NCBI RefSeq assembly: GCF_001418685.1
Contig: NZ_LIVM01000005.1
Coordinates: 62,001 to 126,000, forward strand
Length of the DNA: 64,000 nt
Direction of reading: 5' to 3'
DNA from: Apibacter mensalis
Lineage (GTDB): Bacteria; Bacteroidota; Bacteroidia; Flavobacteriales; Weeksellaceae
Shown: positions 9,254-18,214 of the stretch, one piece after another
How the letters are laid out: each line of letters opens with the position of its first letter
How positions within the stretch are numbered: position 1 is the first letter of the stretch
Position numbers and translations under genes: made by a program
Notes under the pieces: generated by a model
What the model was told of the DNA's origin: nothing
Databases searched by the model: none
Seen by the model: the letters and a program-made list of their open reading frames with translations, nothing else

Positions 9254-10744
9254 ATGACTAGTCCGGATTTACTTCCTTATCGTAGTTTTATACATATAAA
9301 TCGAAATTCTAATGTTTCTGTGTATCTACAAATTACTACTCAGATAATCAATGCCATTCAAAGAGGTTATTTAATTAAAGGTACCCGACTCCCCGGAACA
9401 CGTATTTTAAGCAATCTTCTTACTGTAAATCGTAATACTATAGTTAAAGTATATGATGAATTAGATGCCCAAGGATGGATTGAGGTACATCCCAATAAGG
9501 GGAGTTTTATCATTCAAAAAGTCAGTGATGCTAATAAAAAAATTAAAATCATATCTAAAGAATATTTAACTCATTATCCTTCAAAAACAGGATTTTCATA
9601 TAAAACGTCCAATTTATGGGATAATCCTTTTGAATCTTCAACATGCTCTTGGGTATTAAACGATGGAATACCTGATACACGATTACTACAAATTCACAAG
9701 TTATCGAGTCTCTATTCTTCTAATCTAAAAAGAAAAAGACCTCTTAACAAAGGTTATAATGAGACTAATGAAAAAAGTGAATATTTTAAAAAAAATTTAT
9801 CTAATTTTTTAAATTTAACTCGTGGGTTGCATATTTCACAAAAGAATCTTCTTATAACACGAAGTATAGAAATGGGAGTATATATTGCCGCCGAACTGCT
9901 TATTTCTCCTAAAGATATAGTGCTGGTTGGAGAGCTTAGTTATTTTGTTACCAATATGATCCTACAAAAGGTTGGTGCAGAAATAATAACCATTCCTGTG
10001 GATGAGGAAGGTATTTCTGTAGAAGCAGTTAAAAAAATTTGTCAAAAAAGAAAGATCCGTATGTTGTATCTTACCCCGCACCATCACTATCCAACGACCG
10101 TATCATTGAGTGCTAAACGTCGATTAGAATTATTAGAACTTTCTCAATATTATGGGTTTATTATTTTAGAGGATGATTATGATTATGATTTTTATTATGA
10201 AAACAATCGGGTTCTTTCTCTAGCTAGTGCTGACACTTCGGGAATGGTTGTTTATATCGGTTCTTTCGGAAAATCTTTAGTTCCTGGATTTCGTATGGGC
10301 TTTGTGATAGCTCCTGAAAATTTAATTTTAGAAATGCAAAAATTTTCAAATATGCTTGATAGACAAGGTGATATTTTTATGGAATATGCATTGGGTGAAT
10401 TAATTGAAGAGGGCGAGATTCACAGACATCTGAGAAGAACCTCTGCCATATACAAAGAAAGAAGAGATTTTCTTGCTTCATTATTAATTACTCATTTGAA
10501 AGAGTATGTAAATTTCTCTTTACCTTCAGGTGGATTGGCTATTTGGACTCAATGGAATTCATCTGTAAATCTGATGAAATTACGGGAATACTGTCAAAAG
10601 GAAGATCTGTTCATTCCTAAATCCTTGCTATATCAAACACAAAATATATCAGCTATGAGAATAGGATTTGGAAGTTTTACTACTGATGAAATGGAAAAAA
10701 TAATTCAGAGAATTAAATCTTCGTTATTACTTTTGAAAAAATAA
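9254..10744 (+). CDS. MocR/PdxR-type GntR-family regulator with aminotransferase domain
   Basis: Two-domain transcription factor of 496 residues. A GntR winged helix-turn-helix (about 17-88) contains QITTQIINAIQRGYLIKGTRLPGTR and the recognition helix region NRNTIVKVYDELDAQGW. It is linked to a fold-type I aminotransferase-like domain (about 150-490). The PLP-binding lysine is Lys340 in GSFGKSLVPGFR, and EDDYDYDF gives the Asp that contacts the pyridine nitrogen. Such proteins sense PLP or amino acids. No pdxS/pdxT or GABA genes are nearby. The best candidate target is the divergent TonB receptor. Start choice: the ATG at 9254 directly precedes the conserved wHTH region. Confidence 0.87.
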   Translation: MTSPDLLPYRSFIHINRNSNVSVYLQITTQIINAIQRGYLIKGTRLPGTRILSNLLTVNRNTIVKVYDELDAQGWIEVHPNKGSFIIQKVSDANKKIKIISKEYLTHYPSKTGFSYKTSNLWDNPFESSTCSWVLNDGIPDTRLLQIHKLSSLYSSNLKRKRPLNKGYNETNEKSEYFKKNLSNFLNLTRGLHISQKNLLITRSIEMGVYIAAELLISPKDIVLVGELSYFVTNMILQKVGAEIITIPVDEEGISVEAVKKICQKRKIRMLYLTPHHHYPTTVSLSAKRRLELLELSQYYGFIILEDDYDYDFYYENNRVLSLASADTSGMVVYIGSFGKSLVPGFRMGFVIAPENLILEMQKFSNMLDRQGDIFMEYALGELIEEGEIHRHLRRTSAIYKERRDFLASLLITHLKEYVNFSLPSGGLAIWTQWNSSVNLMKLREYCQKEDLFIPKSLLYQTQNISAMRIGFGSFTTDEMEKIIQRIKSSLLLLKK

Positions 10745-10893
10745 TAGCTGCGTTAATAAAATATTCGTAACAACTTGATAAAATGTAATACAAAATTATT
10801 TCTTATTTTTAGGTTATTTTAAAAGTTTATTTTTCCAATCATAAATATTAAAAGCTTTAACGCTTGATGTAAACTAAATATAATTAAATTCAT

Positions 10894-12054
10894 TTAGTTG
10901 CTTAACTTTGCCCTGACATGGGTGTAATATAAAAATATAAAAAAACCAATACACGTTAATCCTACACCCGGCAAGGCACTATATTCGTAGGAATAATTTT
11001 TACTTATGGGAATACCTCCTAAAAAAGCGCCTAGTGCATTTCCGATATTAAAAGCAACTTGTGCCATTGCCGATCCCAACATTTCCCCTCCCTTTGAATT
11101 ATACAACAATAGTATTTGTTGAGGAGCTGATACAGCAAACAAGCAACCGGTGCATATGAACATAAGCAGTAAAGAAATAAATTGAGAATTACAGAAAAAA
11201 AAGAACGATAATAAAGATAGCATTGCCAATCCTTGGGTTGCCGTGGCTACTTTTTGTGGAGAAAATTTGTCCGACAATTTACCACTTAATATATTACCTA
11301 CTACCATTCCTAATCCTGCAAACATCATAACTCCTGTTATGGCTTCTTCTGAAAAACCAACTGATTTTGTCATAATGGGATTTATATAGCTATACCAGCA
11401 AAAAATACCTCCATTTCCTACTATAATTGTTAAAATAAGAATCCATGGATTTAAATTCTTTAAAAAATAAAACTGGTCTTTAAACCTAGTATAAGGGAGC
11501 GGTTTTAACTCCGGAACAAATTTTTTGATTGATATGAAAATTATAACTCCTAATAATGCTATAAGAAAGTATGTAATTTTCCAAGAAAACTGATGACTTA
11601 TGAATGTACCTAAAGGTACACCTAACAGGTTAGCTATAGTCATACCCGAAATCATTCCCGAAACTGCAGAAGTTCCTTTTCCTTTAGGAGCTAGTTTACT
11701 GGCAACAATGGAACCGACACCAAAATAAGCTCCATGAGGAAAACCTGAAATAAATCTGAAAAACAAATTCAATTCATAATTGGAACATAATGCAAAAGAT
11801 AAATTACCCAGTATGAAAATACTAATTAATAGTAACAAAATCCTTTTTAAGGGAAGTCTACCGGATATTAAAACTAACAAAGGAGCTCCTATTGCTACAC
11901 CGATTGCATAGGCCGAAATAAAATGACCTGCTTCAGTAATATTTATGGACATATTAGAGGCGATATCAGGAAGTATACCCATCATACTAAATTCGGACAT
12001 CCCTAATCCTAATGTACCTAATGCCAAAGCTATTGTAGATTTTTTCATAACCAC
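10894..12054 (-). CDS. MFS efflux transporter (DHA1, AraJ-like)
   Basis: Drug:H+ antiporter-1 type major facilitator of the inner membrane, 386 residues, 12 hydrophobic helices. Helix 1 (LALGTLGLGMSEFSMMGILPDIA) and the GFPHGAYFGVGS motif are typical of the AraJ/YdhP sugar or drug efflux group. A second start (Met3) is equally possible because the protein begins Met-Val-Met-Lys-Lys. It converges with the MocR regulator and is divergent from the aldo/keto reductase over 107 bp. The substrate is unknown. Confidence 0.85.
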   Translation of the reverse strand: MVMKKSTIALALGTLGLGMSEFSMMGILPDIASNMSINITEAGHFISAYAIGVAIGAPLLVLISGRLPLKRILLLLISIFILGNLSFALCSNYELNLFFRFISGFPHGAYFGVGSIVASKLAPKGKGTSAVSGMISGMTIANLLGVPLGTFISHQFSWKITYFLIALLGVIIFISIKKFVPELKPLPYTRFKDQFYFLKNLNPWILILTIIVGNGGIFCWYSYINPIMTKSVGFSEEAITGVMMFAGLGMVVGNILSGKLSDKFSPQKVATATQGLAMLSLLSFFFFCNSQFISLLLMFICTGCLFAVSAPQQILLLYNSKGGEMLGSAMAQVAFNIGNALGAFLGGIPISKNYSYEYSALPGVGLTCIGFFIFLYYTHVRAKLSN

Positions 12055-12131
12055 TCGATGTTTCCTTAACGAATAAAATTATAAGAAATTATTATTTATC
12101 TCATAAATTCCCATAAAAGAAATATTTATCG

Positions 12132-12139
12132 TATATTTG
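12132..12139 (+). promoter_or_regulatory. promoter -7 element for the aldo/keto reductase
   Basis: TATATTTG is a perfect TAnnTTTG match 22 bases before the ATG, giving a short leader of about 17 bases. Confidence 0.55.
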
Positions 12140-12161
12140 ATTAAAATATAATATAGAGATC

Positions 12162-13019
12162 ATGAATATAACAGATGTTTCAGGAACAGCTACTCTTTCC
12201 AATGGTGTAAAAATGCCTTACTTGGGTTTAGGAGTGTATAAAGCTGATGGAGGACAGGAGGTAATTACTGCTATACATGATGCCTTAGATGCCGGATATC
12301 GACATATAGATACGGCTGCATATTATTATAATGAAGAAGGAGTTGGGAAAGCAATCAAAACAGCTTCCCTACCTCGCGAAGAAATTTTTGTAACTACCAA
12401 AATATGGTTTAGCCGACAAAAGTATGAAGATACATTCAAAGCGTTTGATGAATCAATGCAAAAACTCGGCCTTGATTATCTTGATTTATATTTAATTCAT
12501 TGGCCTCATCCGGAATATTATTTGGAAGCATGGAAAGCTATGGAAGAATTATATAAAGCCGGTAGAATACGTGCTATAGGCTTATGTAACTGCTTGCAAC
12601 ATCATATCCAAAAAATTATAGATAGGGGACTAACAGTTCCTATGGTAAATCAAATGGAATTTCATCCAAATTTAGTACAACAAAATTTATTGGATTTTTG
12701 TAAAAAAAGTCAAATTCAATACGAAGCTTGGTCTCCTTTAAAAAGAGGTGCTTTGTTCCATGACCCATTACTTCTAGAATTGGCTCAAAAATATAATAAA
12801 AGCGTAGCACAAATTATTATAAGATGGGATTTACAAAAAGGGGTTGTAACCATTCCTAAAAGTACTAAGAAAGAAAGAATTATTTCTAATGCCGATGTTT
12901 TCGATTTTCATTTAAGTGATGAGGATGTAAAAACAATAGATTCTTTAGATTCTAATGATAGGACCGGTGCTCACCCCGATCATTTTTTAGAATACTTTGC
13001 CAAAAAAGGTATTAAATAA
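12162..13019 (+). CDS. aldo/keto reductase (2,5-diketogluconate reductase / YtbE-like)
   Basis: Cytosolic NADPH-dependent carbonyl reductase with a TIM barrel, 285 residues. The full catalytic tetrad is visible: Asp50 and Tyr55 in HIDTAAYYYNE, Lys80 in VTTKIW and His113 in LIHWPHP. The C-terminal cofactor site shows IPKSTKKERI. The compact length and GLCNCLQHHI segment place it with the AKR5/methylglyoxal-reductase-like bacterial group. The physiological aldehyde cannot be told from sequence. It stands alone with its own promoter. Confidence 0.9.
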   Translation: MNITDVSGTATLSNGVKMPYLGLGVYKADGGQEVITAIHDALDAGYRHIDTAAYYYNEEGVGKAIKTASLPREEIFVTTKIWFSRQKYEDTFKAFDESMQKLGLDYLDLYLIHWPHPEYYLEAWKAMEELYKAGRIRAIGLCNCLQHHIQKIIDRGLTVPMVNQMEFHPNLVQQNLLDFCKKSQIQYEAWSPLKRGALFHDPLLLELAQKYNKSVAQIIIRWDLQKGVVTIPKSTKKERIISNADVFDFHLSDEDVKTIDSLDSNDRTGAHPDHFLEYFAKKGIK

Positions 13020-13330
13020 TAGATACTATATAGTTCCCTTATTTTAAAACAAACCTTCCGTTTAGCGTGTTAGAATAACACCTATTTATTGGATTTGAAT
13101 TGTAAACTTGGAAAATATTAATTAATTTATTTTCAATAAAATTATATCTCAATAATTGGGATTGCTCAATCAATAAAAAAAGATTTTACCAATCTGAGAC
13201 TCGGATTAGTAAGTAGTCGAGCAAGCAATAAAATTTCCCATATGTGAATTCAGATAAACCCAACTAAAGTCCATTTGCACTATATTGTAAAAATATTTTA
13301 GAAATTAACCTAAATAAAATCAATTTCTTA
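13020..13330. other. intergenic region, nothing recognised
   Basis: A 311-base AT-rich spacer. No tRNA cloverleaf, no clear promoter consensus and no open frame of coding character was found. Confidence 0.5.
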
Positions 13331-14467
13331 ATGAAAATTGTATATTGTATTGGTAATATTCATAACTCCGGAGGAATAGAACGTGTAATTTCAATTAAGT
13401 CTAATTATCTGGTTAATAAAGGGTATGAAGTTCACATTGTTGTTATATATCCCTCTGCTAAAAAAACTTTTTTCAATTTTAATTCCCATATTCAATTTCA
13501 TTATCTGAATTTGGATTTTGAAAAAGAAAGAGGTTTAAAAAAACATTTAAATTTTAAAAAGAATAAAAAAATCTTCCTTCAAACTATCGGTAATCTTTTT
13601 CAGAATATGAAACCCGACATTGTCATTTCAACTTTTTGTAAATATTCAAAATATATTTATGAATTGAATGATGGCAGTAAAAAAATTATAGAACGACATT
13701 TTGCTAAGTATAAACGTGCACAATATTATTCTAAATTGGATAATTATTATCTAGGAAGAATAATTACTTATTTATACCGTAAAAAAGATTATGATATATG
13801 TAAGAATTTCGACCGATTTATAGTTTTAACTAATGAAGATAAAGAATCTTGGGGTAAAAACATTACCAATCTTGAGGTAATTGAGAATCCACTTACTCTA
13901 ATACCTAATCACCGTGCACTTCTTGAAAATAAAAGGGTAATTAGTTTAGGCAGGTTAAATCAACAAAAACAATTTGACCACCTTATTGAAATATGGAATA
14001 TGATAGCTCAAAAATATCCTGATTGGAAATTGTCTATTTATGGAAATGGTGAGAAAGAAAAAGTGCTTAAAGAAATGATTGAGCGATTACATCTAAGTTC
14101 GAGTGTTGAGATACATCCGGCAACTTCAGATATTAGCTCTGTTTTACTGGAAAGTTCCATTTATGTGATGACATCTAAATACGAAGGCTTTCCCTTGACA
14201 TTAATTGAATCTATGGTTCATGGAGTTCCTCCAATTTCTTATATGTGTAAATGTGGGCCAAAAGAGATCATCCATAATGAAGTAGATGGCTTATTAGTTC
14301 CCTTTAATAATAAAAATATTTTTGCACAAAAACTTTCCTACTTAATTGAAAATGAAAATGTAAGAAAACGAATGGGGAAAGCAGCCTCTGAAAATGTTCT
14401 TTGTTATTCACAAAATGTAATCATGCAAAAATGGATCGATTTGTTTCAACGTTTGGTAGATGATTGA
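13331..14467 (+). CDS. GT4 family glycosyltransferase
   Basis: GT-B fold retaining glycosyltransferase of 378 residues, probably acting on cell-surface glycan from the cytoplasmic side. The N-terminal Rossmann domain starts with the donor/acceptor loop IGNIHNSGGIERV, characteristic of GT4. The C-terminal domain has VISLGRLNQQKQFDHLIEIW and the signature SKYEGFPLTLIESMVHG, containing the E-x7-E pair that binds the nucleotide-sugar. It is not in a polysaccharide cluster here; the next gene converges on it with only 3 bases between them. Sugar and acceptor are unknown. Confidence 0.88.
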   Translation: MKIVYCIGNIHNSGGIERVISIKSNYLVNKGYEVHIVVIYPSAKKTFFNFNSHIQFHYLNLDFEKERGLKKHLNFKKNKKIFLQTIGNLFQNMKPDIVISTFCKYSKYIYELNDGSKKIIERHFAKYKRAQYYSKLDNYYLGRIITYLYRKKDYDICKNFDRFIVLTNEDKESWGKNITNLEVIENPLTLIPNHRALLENKRVISLGRLNQQKQFDHLIEIWNMIAQKYPDWKLSIYGNGEKEKVLKEMIERLHLSSSVEIHPATSDISSVLLESSIYVMTSKYEGFPLTLIESMVHGVPPISYMCKCGPKEIIHNEVDGLLVPFNNKNIFAQKLSYLIENENVRKRMGKAASENVLCYSQNVIMQKWIDLFQRLVDD

Positions 14468-14470
14468 TGA

Positions 14471-15532
14471 TTAAGGGCTGGTTGCAGGCTTTAATTCTGA
14501 GTCATAAATTTCCACTTTTGTATTAAAATATTTCGATTTAAGAATTTTACCCTTATCTGTAATAATAAGACAACTATAATTCGGATATTGATTTATTAGT
14601 CTAAATCCTGCTTTAACTCCTAATACCATTATTGATGTACTGAATCCGTTTGCCGTTTCAGCATTGGGTCCTATCACACTAACACTCTTAATCCCTTTGA
14701 CCGGATAGCCGGTGCGAGGATTGATAATATGAGAATATTTTTTACCTCCGAGTTCCACATATTTTTCATAAGAACCGGATGTAGTGACACTTACATCCTT
14801 AAGTGTAAAAGCTCCTATAATATCAGTGGGTTCAAAGGGATTTACTATTCCTATTTTCCAATCCTCTCCATTGTTTTTATTGCCCCAAACACTTATGTCT
14901 CCTGATGCATTGATAATTCCCGCTTTGACATGATTTCTCACCATTTTTTCTTTTGCTTTATCAGCTGCATACCCTTTCCCTATGGATCCAAAACCAATTT
15001 TCATTCCGGGTATTTTTAAAAAAATGGTAGAATGTAAAGTATCCAATATAATATTTTTATATCCTATTTTTTTAATGGATTCTTTGATTTGATCGGCAGA
15101 GGGTACTTTCTTCATAGATCCGTCAAATTTCCAAATTTTATCCACGGCGGCAAAACTTATATCAAATGCACCTTCGGTCATCTCCGAAATTTTAATAGCT
15201 CTCCGGGTAAGTTCCCATACTTCCCGATTTACTTTAACCGGTTGTATACCGGCATTTAGATTAACTTTTGATACTTGTGAATCGGGCTTCCAATCCGATA
15301 TTAAATTTTCAATACGAACTATTTCATCTATAGCTTTGTCTATATATTTTTCTGCCAATAAGGAATCTTCGGCTATAATTGAAAAATCAAATCTACACCC
15401 CATTAACGTTGCAGTACGGTTTCTTTGAACCTGTGCTTTACTGTTTATAAAAGATAGAATAAAAATGGCTGATAATAGTATTATTTTCCAATTCTTTTTT
15501 TTATTATTTATAATGAAATTCATCAATAACAA
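14471..15532 (-). CDS. apbE: ApbE, FAD:protein FMN transferase
   Basis: Enzyme that moves FMN from FAD to a Ser/Thr of exported target proteins through a phosphoester bond. An N-terminal hydrophobic signal (about 16-33, ending KAQ) sends it outside the cytoplasm. Core motifs are GCRFDFSIIAED, the substrate-site segment GAFDISFAAVDKIW, FGSIGKGYAADKAK, INASGDISVWG and HIINPRTGYPVKGIKSVSV, where His/Asn/Pro/Arg-Thr-Gly is the hallmark. The length of 353 residues is normal. It is the last gene of the operon and overlaps the PepSY-flavodoxin reductase by 10 bases. The DUF2271 protein two genes upstream carries its target motif. Confidence 0.93.
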   Translation of the reverse strand: MLLMNFIINNKKKNWKIILLSAIFILSFINSKAQVQRNRTATLMGCRFDFSIIAEDSLLAEKYIDKAIDEIVRIENLISDWKPDSQVSKVNLNAGIQPVKVNREVWELTRRAIKISEMTEGAFDISFAAVDKIWKFDGSMKKVPSADQIKESIKKIGYKNIILDTLHSTIFLKIPGMKIGFGSIGKGYAADKAKEKMVRNHVKAGIINASGDISVWGNKNNGEDWKIGIVNPFEPTDIIGAFTLKDVSVTTSGSYEKYVELGGKKYSHIINPRTGYPVKGIKSVSVIGPNAETANGFSTSIMVLGVKAGFRLINQYPNYSCLIITDKGKILKSKYFNTKVEIYDSELKPATSP

Positions 15533-17721
15533 TCTATTAAAATTTGTCTATTCTTTTTATAATCAATACATTTTTTTAGGCTATTTTCAAAAACTATTTC
15601 ATCTAGAACTTTTTCTACACTCATCTGCATCCGCAATGCTCCACAAATCATTATTACTCCTCCTTCTTCAAGCAAATGAACCAAAAAATCCTTATCTTTT
15701 TGCAGTAAATTCATCACATATTTATTTTCTGAATCTAATGAAAAAGAAAAATTATATCGTTCTAAATTTCCCTTATTAATTTGTTCTTCTAAAAAACTTC
15801 TATACCTATCGACAATTTCACTTCGTTGTCTGAATCCGCAATAAAGATAAGTCTTTATCTTTTTTAAATTTTGATCCATCATTCCTAAAAAAGGACCTAT
15901 CCCTGTTCCATTTGCAATCATTACTACTTTATTGGCTTTATCGGGGAAATGAAAAGAAGTATTATTTATTATCTTTCCATAAATATAATCACCTTTATTC
16001 CGATTGATTAAATATTCTGATGCTAATCCGGATGGATAGTATTTAATTGATATTTGTATTTGGTGATTAACTTTAGCTATGGAATAATATCTTTCATTGG
16101 GAGCTTTATATGGATAAACAGCTAAGATATCACCTGAAGTAAAGCTTTTTTTACCGGGATTTATTTTTATTATAAAGGTTTCTTTGGTATCTTTAGGAAT
16201 GTAAACCTCCTCTATCTTCATTTTTATAACGTTCTCAGGTCTACTTCTATAAAATTTAGATTCTGCATATAGTTTTATACCGGTTTTATTATTCCATTTT
16301 TTTATCCATTCTACAAATTCCTCAATAGATTTATTGTTAACAGTATGCAAATCAAGAATCGATTCACTCCATGGCTCCATTTTAATTTGTTTATCTATAT
16401 TTTCTGCAAACAGACAAAAATCGTCATAAGATTTAGAACCAAATCCTAATACACTACACTTAATGGAATGGTTTTGGGGATTTTTTCTAACAAGGGTTTC
16501 GAATTTTCGGGCATTGGAAGGAGCTTCTCCCATTCCATAGGTAGAGGTTAGAACAAGCATATATTCAGCTTTCGGAAATACTTGGTACTTATTGAGCTCT
16601 GTTAGATAGGAAAGATAATTTTGCGAAATCAATTGTTGGTGTATAGCATGGGCAAAGTTGAATGTACTGCCATTCTCTGACCCTACCAGAATAATAATTC
16701 TACTTTCTGAAGGGCTATATTTATTTTTTAGACGATGATTTCCCCTTTTCCATGTTATAGTAAATCCTGATTCTATAAAAAATAATATATACAAGCAGGA
16801 AATAAAAAGAATGACAGCCCAAATCACATGTGTTCTGCCTGTGTGAAGATCTAAACTTATAGTTGCTAACCTTTTAGAAATGGGATAATTTAATTGCGAA
16901 ATGATTGCACCTGTCAAAGGACTTACTGTTAATTCTTTATCCTTTAATTTTACAATAAAATATTCGTCCGGATCATCAGAAAATGGAAATTCTATTTTGC
17001 GTACTTCTGAAAGCTTAATTTGAGAAAAAATAGGAATGTCTTTATATGATAGTACTTTGTTTGAACTATCGAATGAATCGGAATAATTAATAATTTTCTG
17101 TGCATTTTTAGAAAAAAAATTGAACCTTTCCATACACAGATAACTTCCGGTTATAGAAATTATGCTAATAGGTATTAGCATGAATCGTCCAAATAGGGTA
17201 TGATAATATTGTGAAAAAGTAATTCCCTTTATTTTTGAAAAAAAGTTCCAGAATTTTTTTTGTCTTTTTAGTACAAGTATTCCTCCGGATATTGCTATCA
17301 AGAAAAGTAAAAATGAATTGATACCGACAAGTATTCGCCCGGTTTCGTGCAAAAACAAAGATCTATGTAAGGAAGTTACCCACTGGATTAAAGGGGGGGC
17401 TATTTGAAGCTTACCTAATATATCTCCAGTTTTCGGATTTATATACCCTTTTACCTCCTCCCCGTTTCTATCAATTCCTTGTAATTTTACATAAGATTTT
17501 TCATTGATTTCCAATTCAGAAATTTCCTGAATCTTAGATTGCAATACAGAAAGTGTTTGTGCAATACTAATACGATTTAAATCATGAATACAATACGGAG
17601 ATGTATTATCCTTAATTGTATAAAAAGCTAGTATGGATCCCGTTATGGAAGCCATACTTAAAAATATAAAAGATAGTAATGCTAAAGTTAAATGAGCATA
17701 TCTCCAAATGGAAAGAGTCAT
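15523..17721 (-). CDS. PepSY membrane flavoreductase (PepSY-TM, flavodoxin, FAD/NAD(P)H reductase fusion)
   Basis: A 732-residue fusion that can carry electrons from cytosolic NAD(P)H across the inner membrane. Residues 1 to about 330 are a PepSY-associated transmembrane module with four helices and two external PepSY segments; conserved His lie near the helices (HRSLFLHETGR, LDLHTGRTHV). Residues about 340-490 are a flavodoxin domain with an FMN phosphate loop (GSENGSTFNFA) and LTSTYGMGEAPSNA. Residues about 505-732 are a ferredoxin-reductase-like part with an RYYSIA flavin motif and a GTGIGPFLGMM nucleotide loop. It lies 4 bases after the DUF2271 gene and overlaps apbE. In Bacteroidetes such proteins are linked to iron-chelate reduction or periplasmic flavin redox chains. 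Confidence 0.88.
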   Translation of the reverse strand: MTLSIWRYAHLTLALLSFIFLSMASITGSILAFYTIKDNTSPYCIHDLNRISIAQTLSVLQSKIQEISELEINEKSYVKLQGIDRNGEEVKGYINPKTGDILGKLQIAPPLIQWVTSLHRSLFLHETGRILVGINSFLLFLIAISGGILVLKRQKKFWNFFSKIKGITFSQYYHTLFGRFMLIPISIISITGSYLCMERFNFFSKNAQKIINYSDSFDSSNKVLSYKDIPIFSQIKLSEVRKIEFPFSDDPDEYFIVKLKDKELTVSPLTGAIISQLNYPISKRLATISLDLHTGRTHVIWAVILFISCLYILFFIESGFTITWKRGNHRLKNKYSPSESRIIILVGSENGSTFNFAHAIHQQLISQNYLSYLTELNKYQVFPKAEYMLVLTSTYGMGEAPSNARKFETLVRKNPQNHSIKCSVLGFGSKSYDDFCLFAENIDKQIKMEPWSESILDLHTVNNKSIEEFVEWIKKWNNKTGIKLYAESKFYRSRPENVIKMKIEEVYIPKDTKETFIIKINPGKKSFTSGDILAVYPYKAPNERYYSIAKVNHQIQISIKYYPSGLASEYLINRNKGDYIYGKIINNTSFHFPDKANKVVMIANGTGIGPFLGMMDQNLKKIKTYLYCGFRQRSEIVDRYRSFLEEQINKGNLERYNFSFSLDSENKYVMNLLQKDKDFLVHLLEEGGVIMICGALRMQMSVEKVLDEIVFENSLKKCIDYKKNRQILIDCY

Positions 17722-17725
17722 TGAA

Positions 17726-18208
17726 TTATTGAATCTTACTTAGTCTCACATAATTAATATATCCCGTTCCGGATATTTTACCCGAAAATGCTTGAGAAGT
17801 TAAAGGAATTTCCAGATCTTTTACATAATAATTTTGATCTTCAACGGCGGTTTCAAAACGGAGTTTATATCCTTTATCTATTTTTGAATCTTCAATTTCT
17901 AATGTAGTTATACTTCGATCTCCGCCTGTAACGGATGCTCCTGTTTTAGCGTCTATATTTTTCTTTTTTGAATAATATTTATGCCATTCTTTCAACGTAT
18001 TATACCATCTTTTATCTTCTCCCATAATGTATAAAGTTTTTTCATATTGACCCTGAGGAGAAATTAACGATACTACTATATAGGCGCCTTCTCCTATATA
18101 ATTATTCATTTGAAGCAAACATTTATACTTATGAGTCTGTGCATTGCCCATAAAAGGCATCAATATAAGAATTAAAATGTAAGCTACTAATTTACTATTT
18201 ATCTTCAT
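17726..18208 (-). CDS. DUF2271 periplasmic protein with an ApbE flavinylation motif
   Basis: A 160-residue exported protein with signal peptide 1 to about 23 (MGNAQ cleavage region) and a compact all-beta DUF2271 domain. Residues 86-94 read D-A-K-T-G-A-S-V-T, which matches the D-x-x-(S/T)-G-A-(S/T)-x-(S/T) motif where ApbE attaches FMN in NqrC, RnfG and related proteins. Ser92 would be the acceptor by alignment with the SGAT threonine. ApbE is encoded two genes downstream and a membrane flavoreductase between them, so this protein is probably the periplasmic flavin carrier of the system. The domain is known; its flavinylation here is inferred. Confidence 0.82.
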   Translation of the reverse strand: MKINSKLVAYILILILMPFMGNAQTHKYKCLLQMNNYIGEGAYIVVSLISPQGQYEKTLYIMGEDKRWYNTLKEWHKYYSKKKNIDAKTGASVTGGDRSITTLEIEDSKIDKGYKLRFETAVEDQNYYVKDLEIPLTSQAFSGKISGTGYINYVRLSKIQ

Positions 18209-18214
18209 TACAAT

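Noticed and set aside
13020-13330. Possible tRNA or insertion-sequence remnant in this gap
   Set aside because: No cloverleaf arms and no transposase-like translation were found on either strand.
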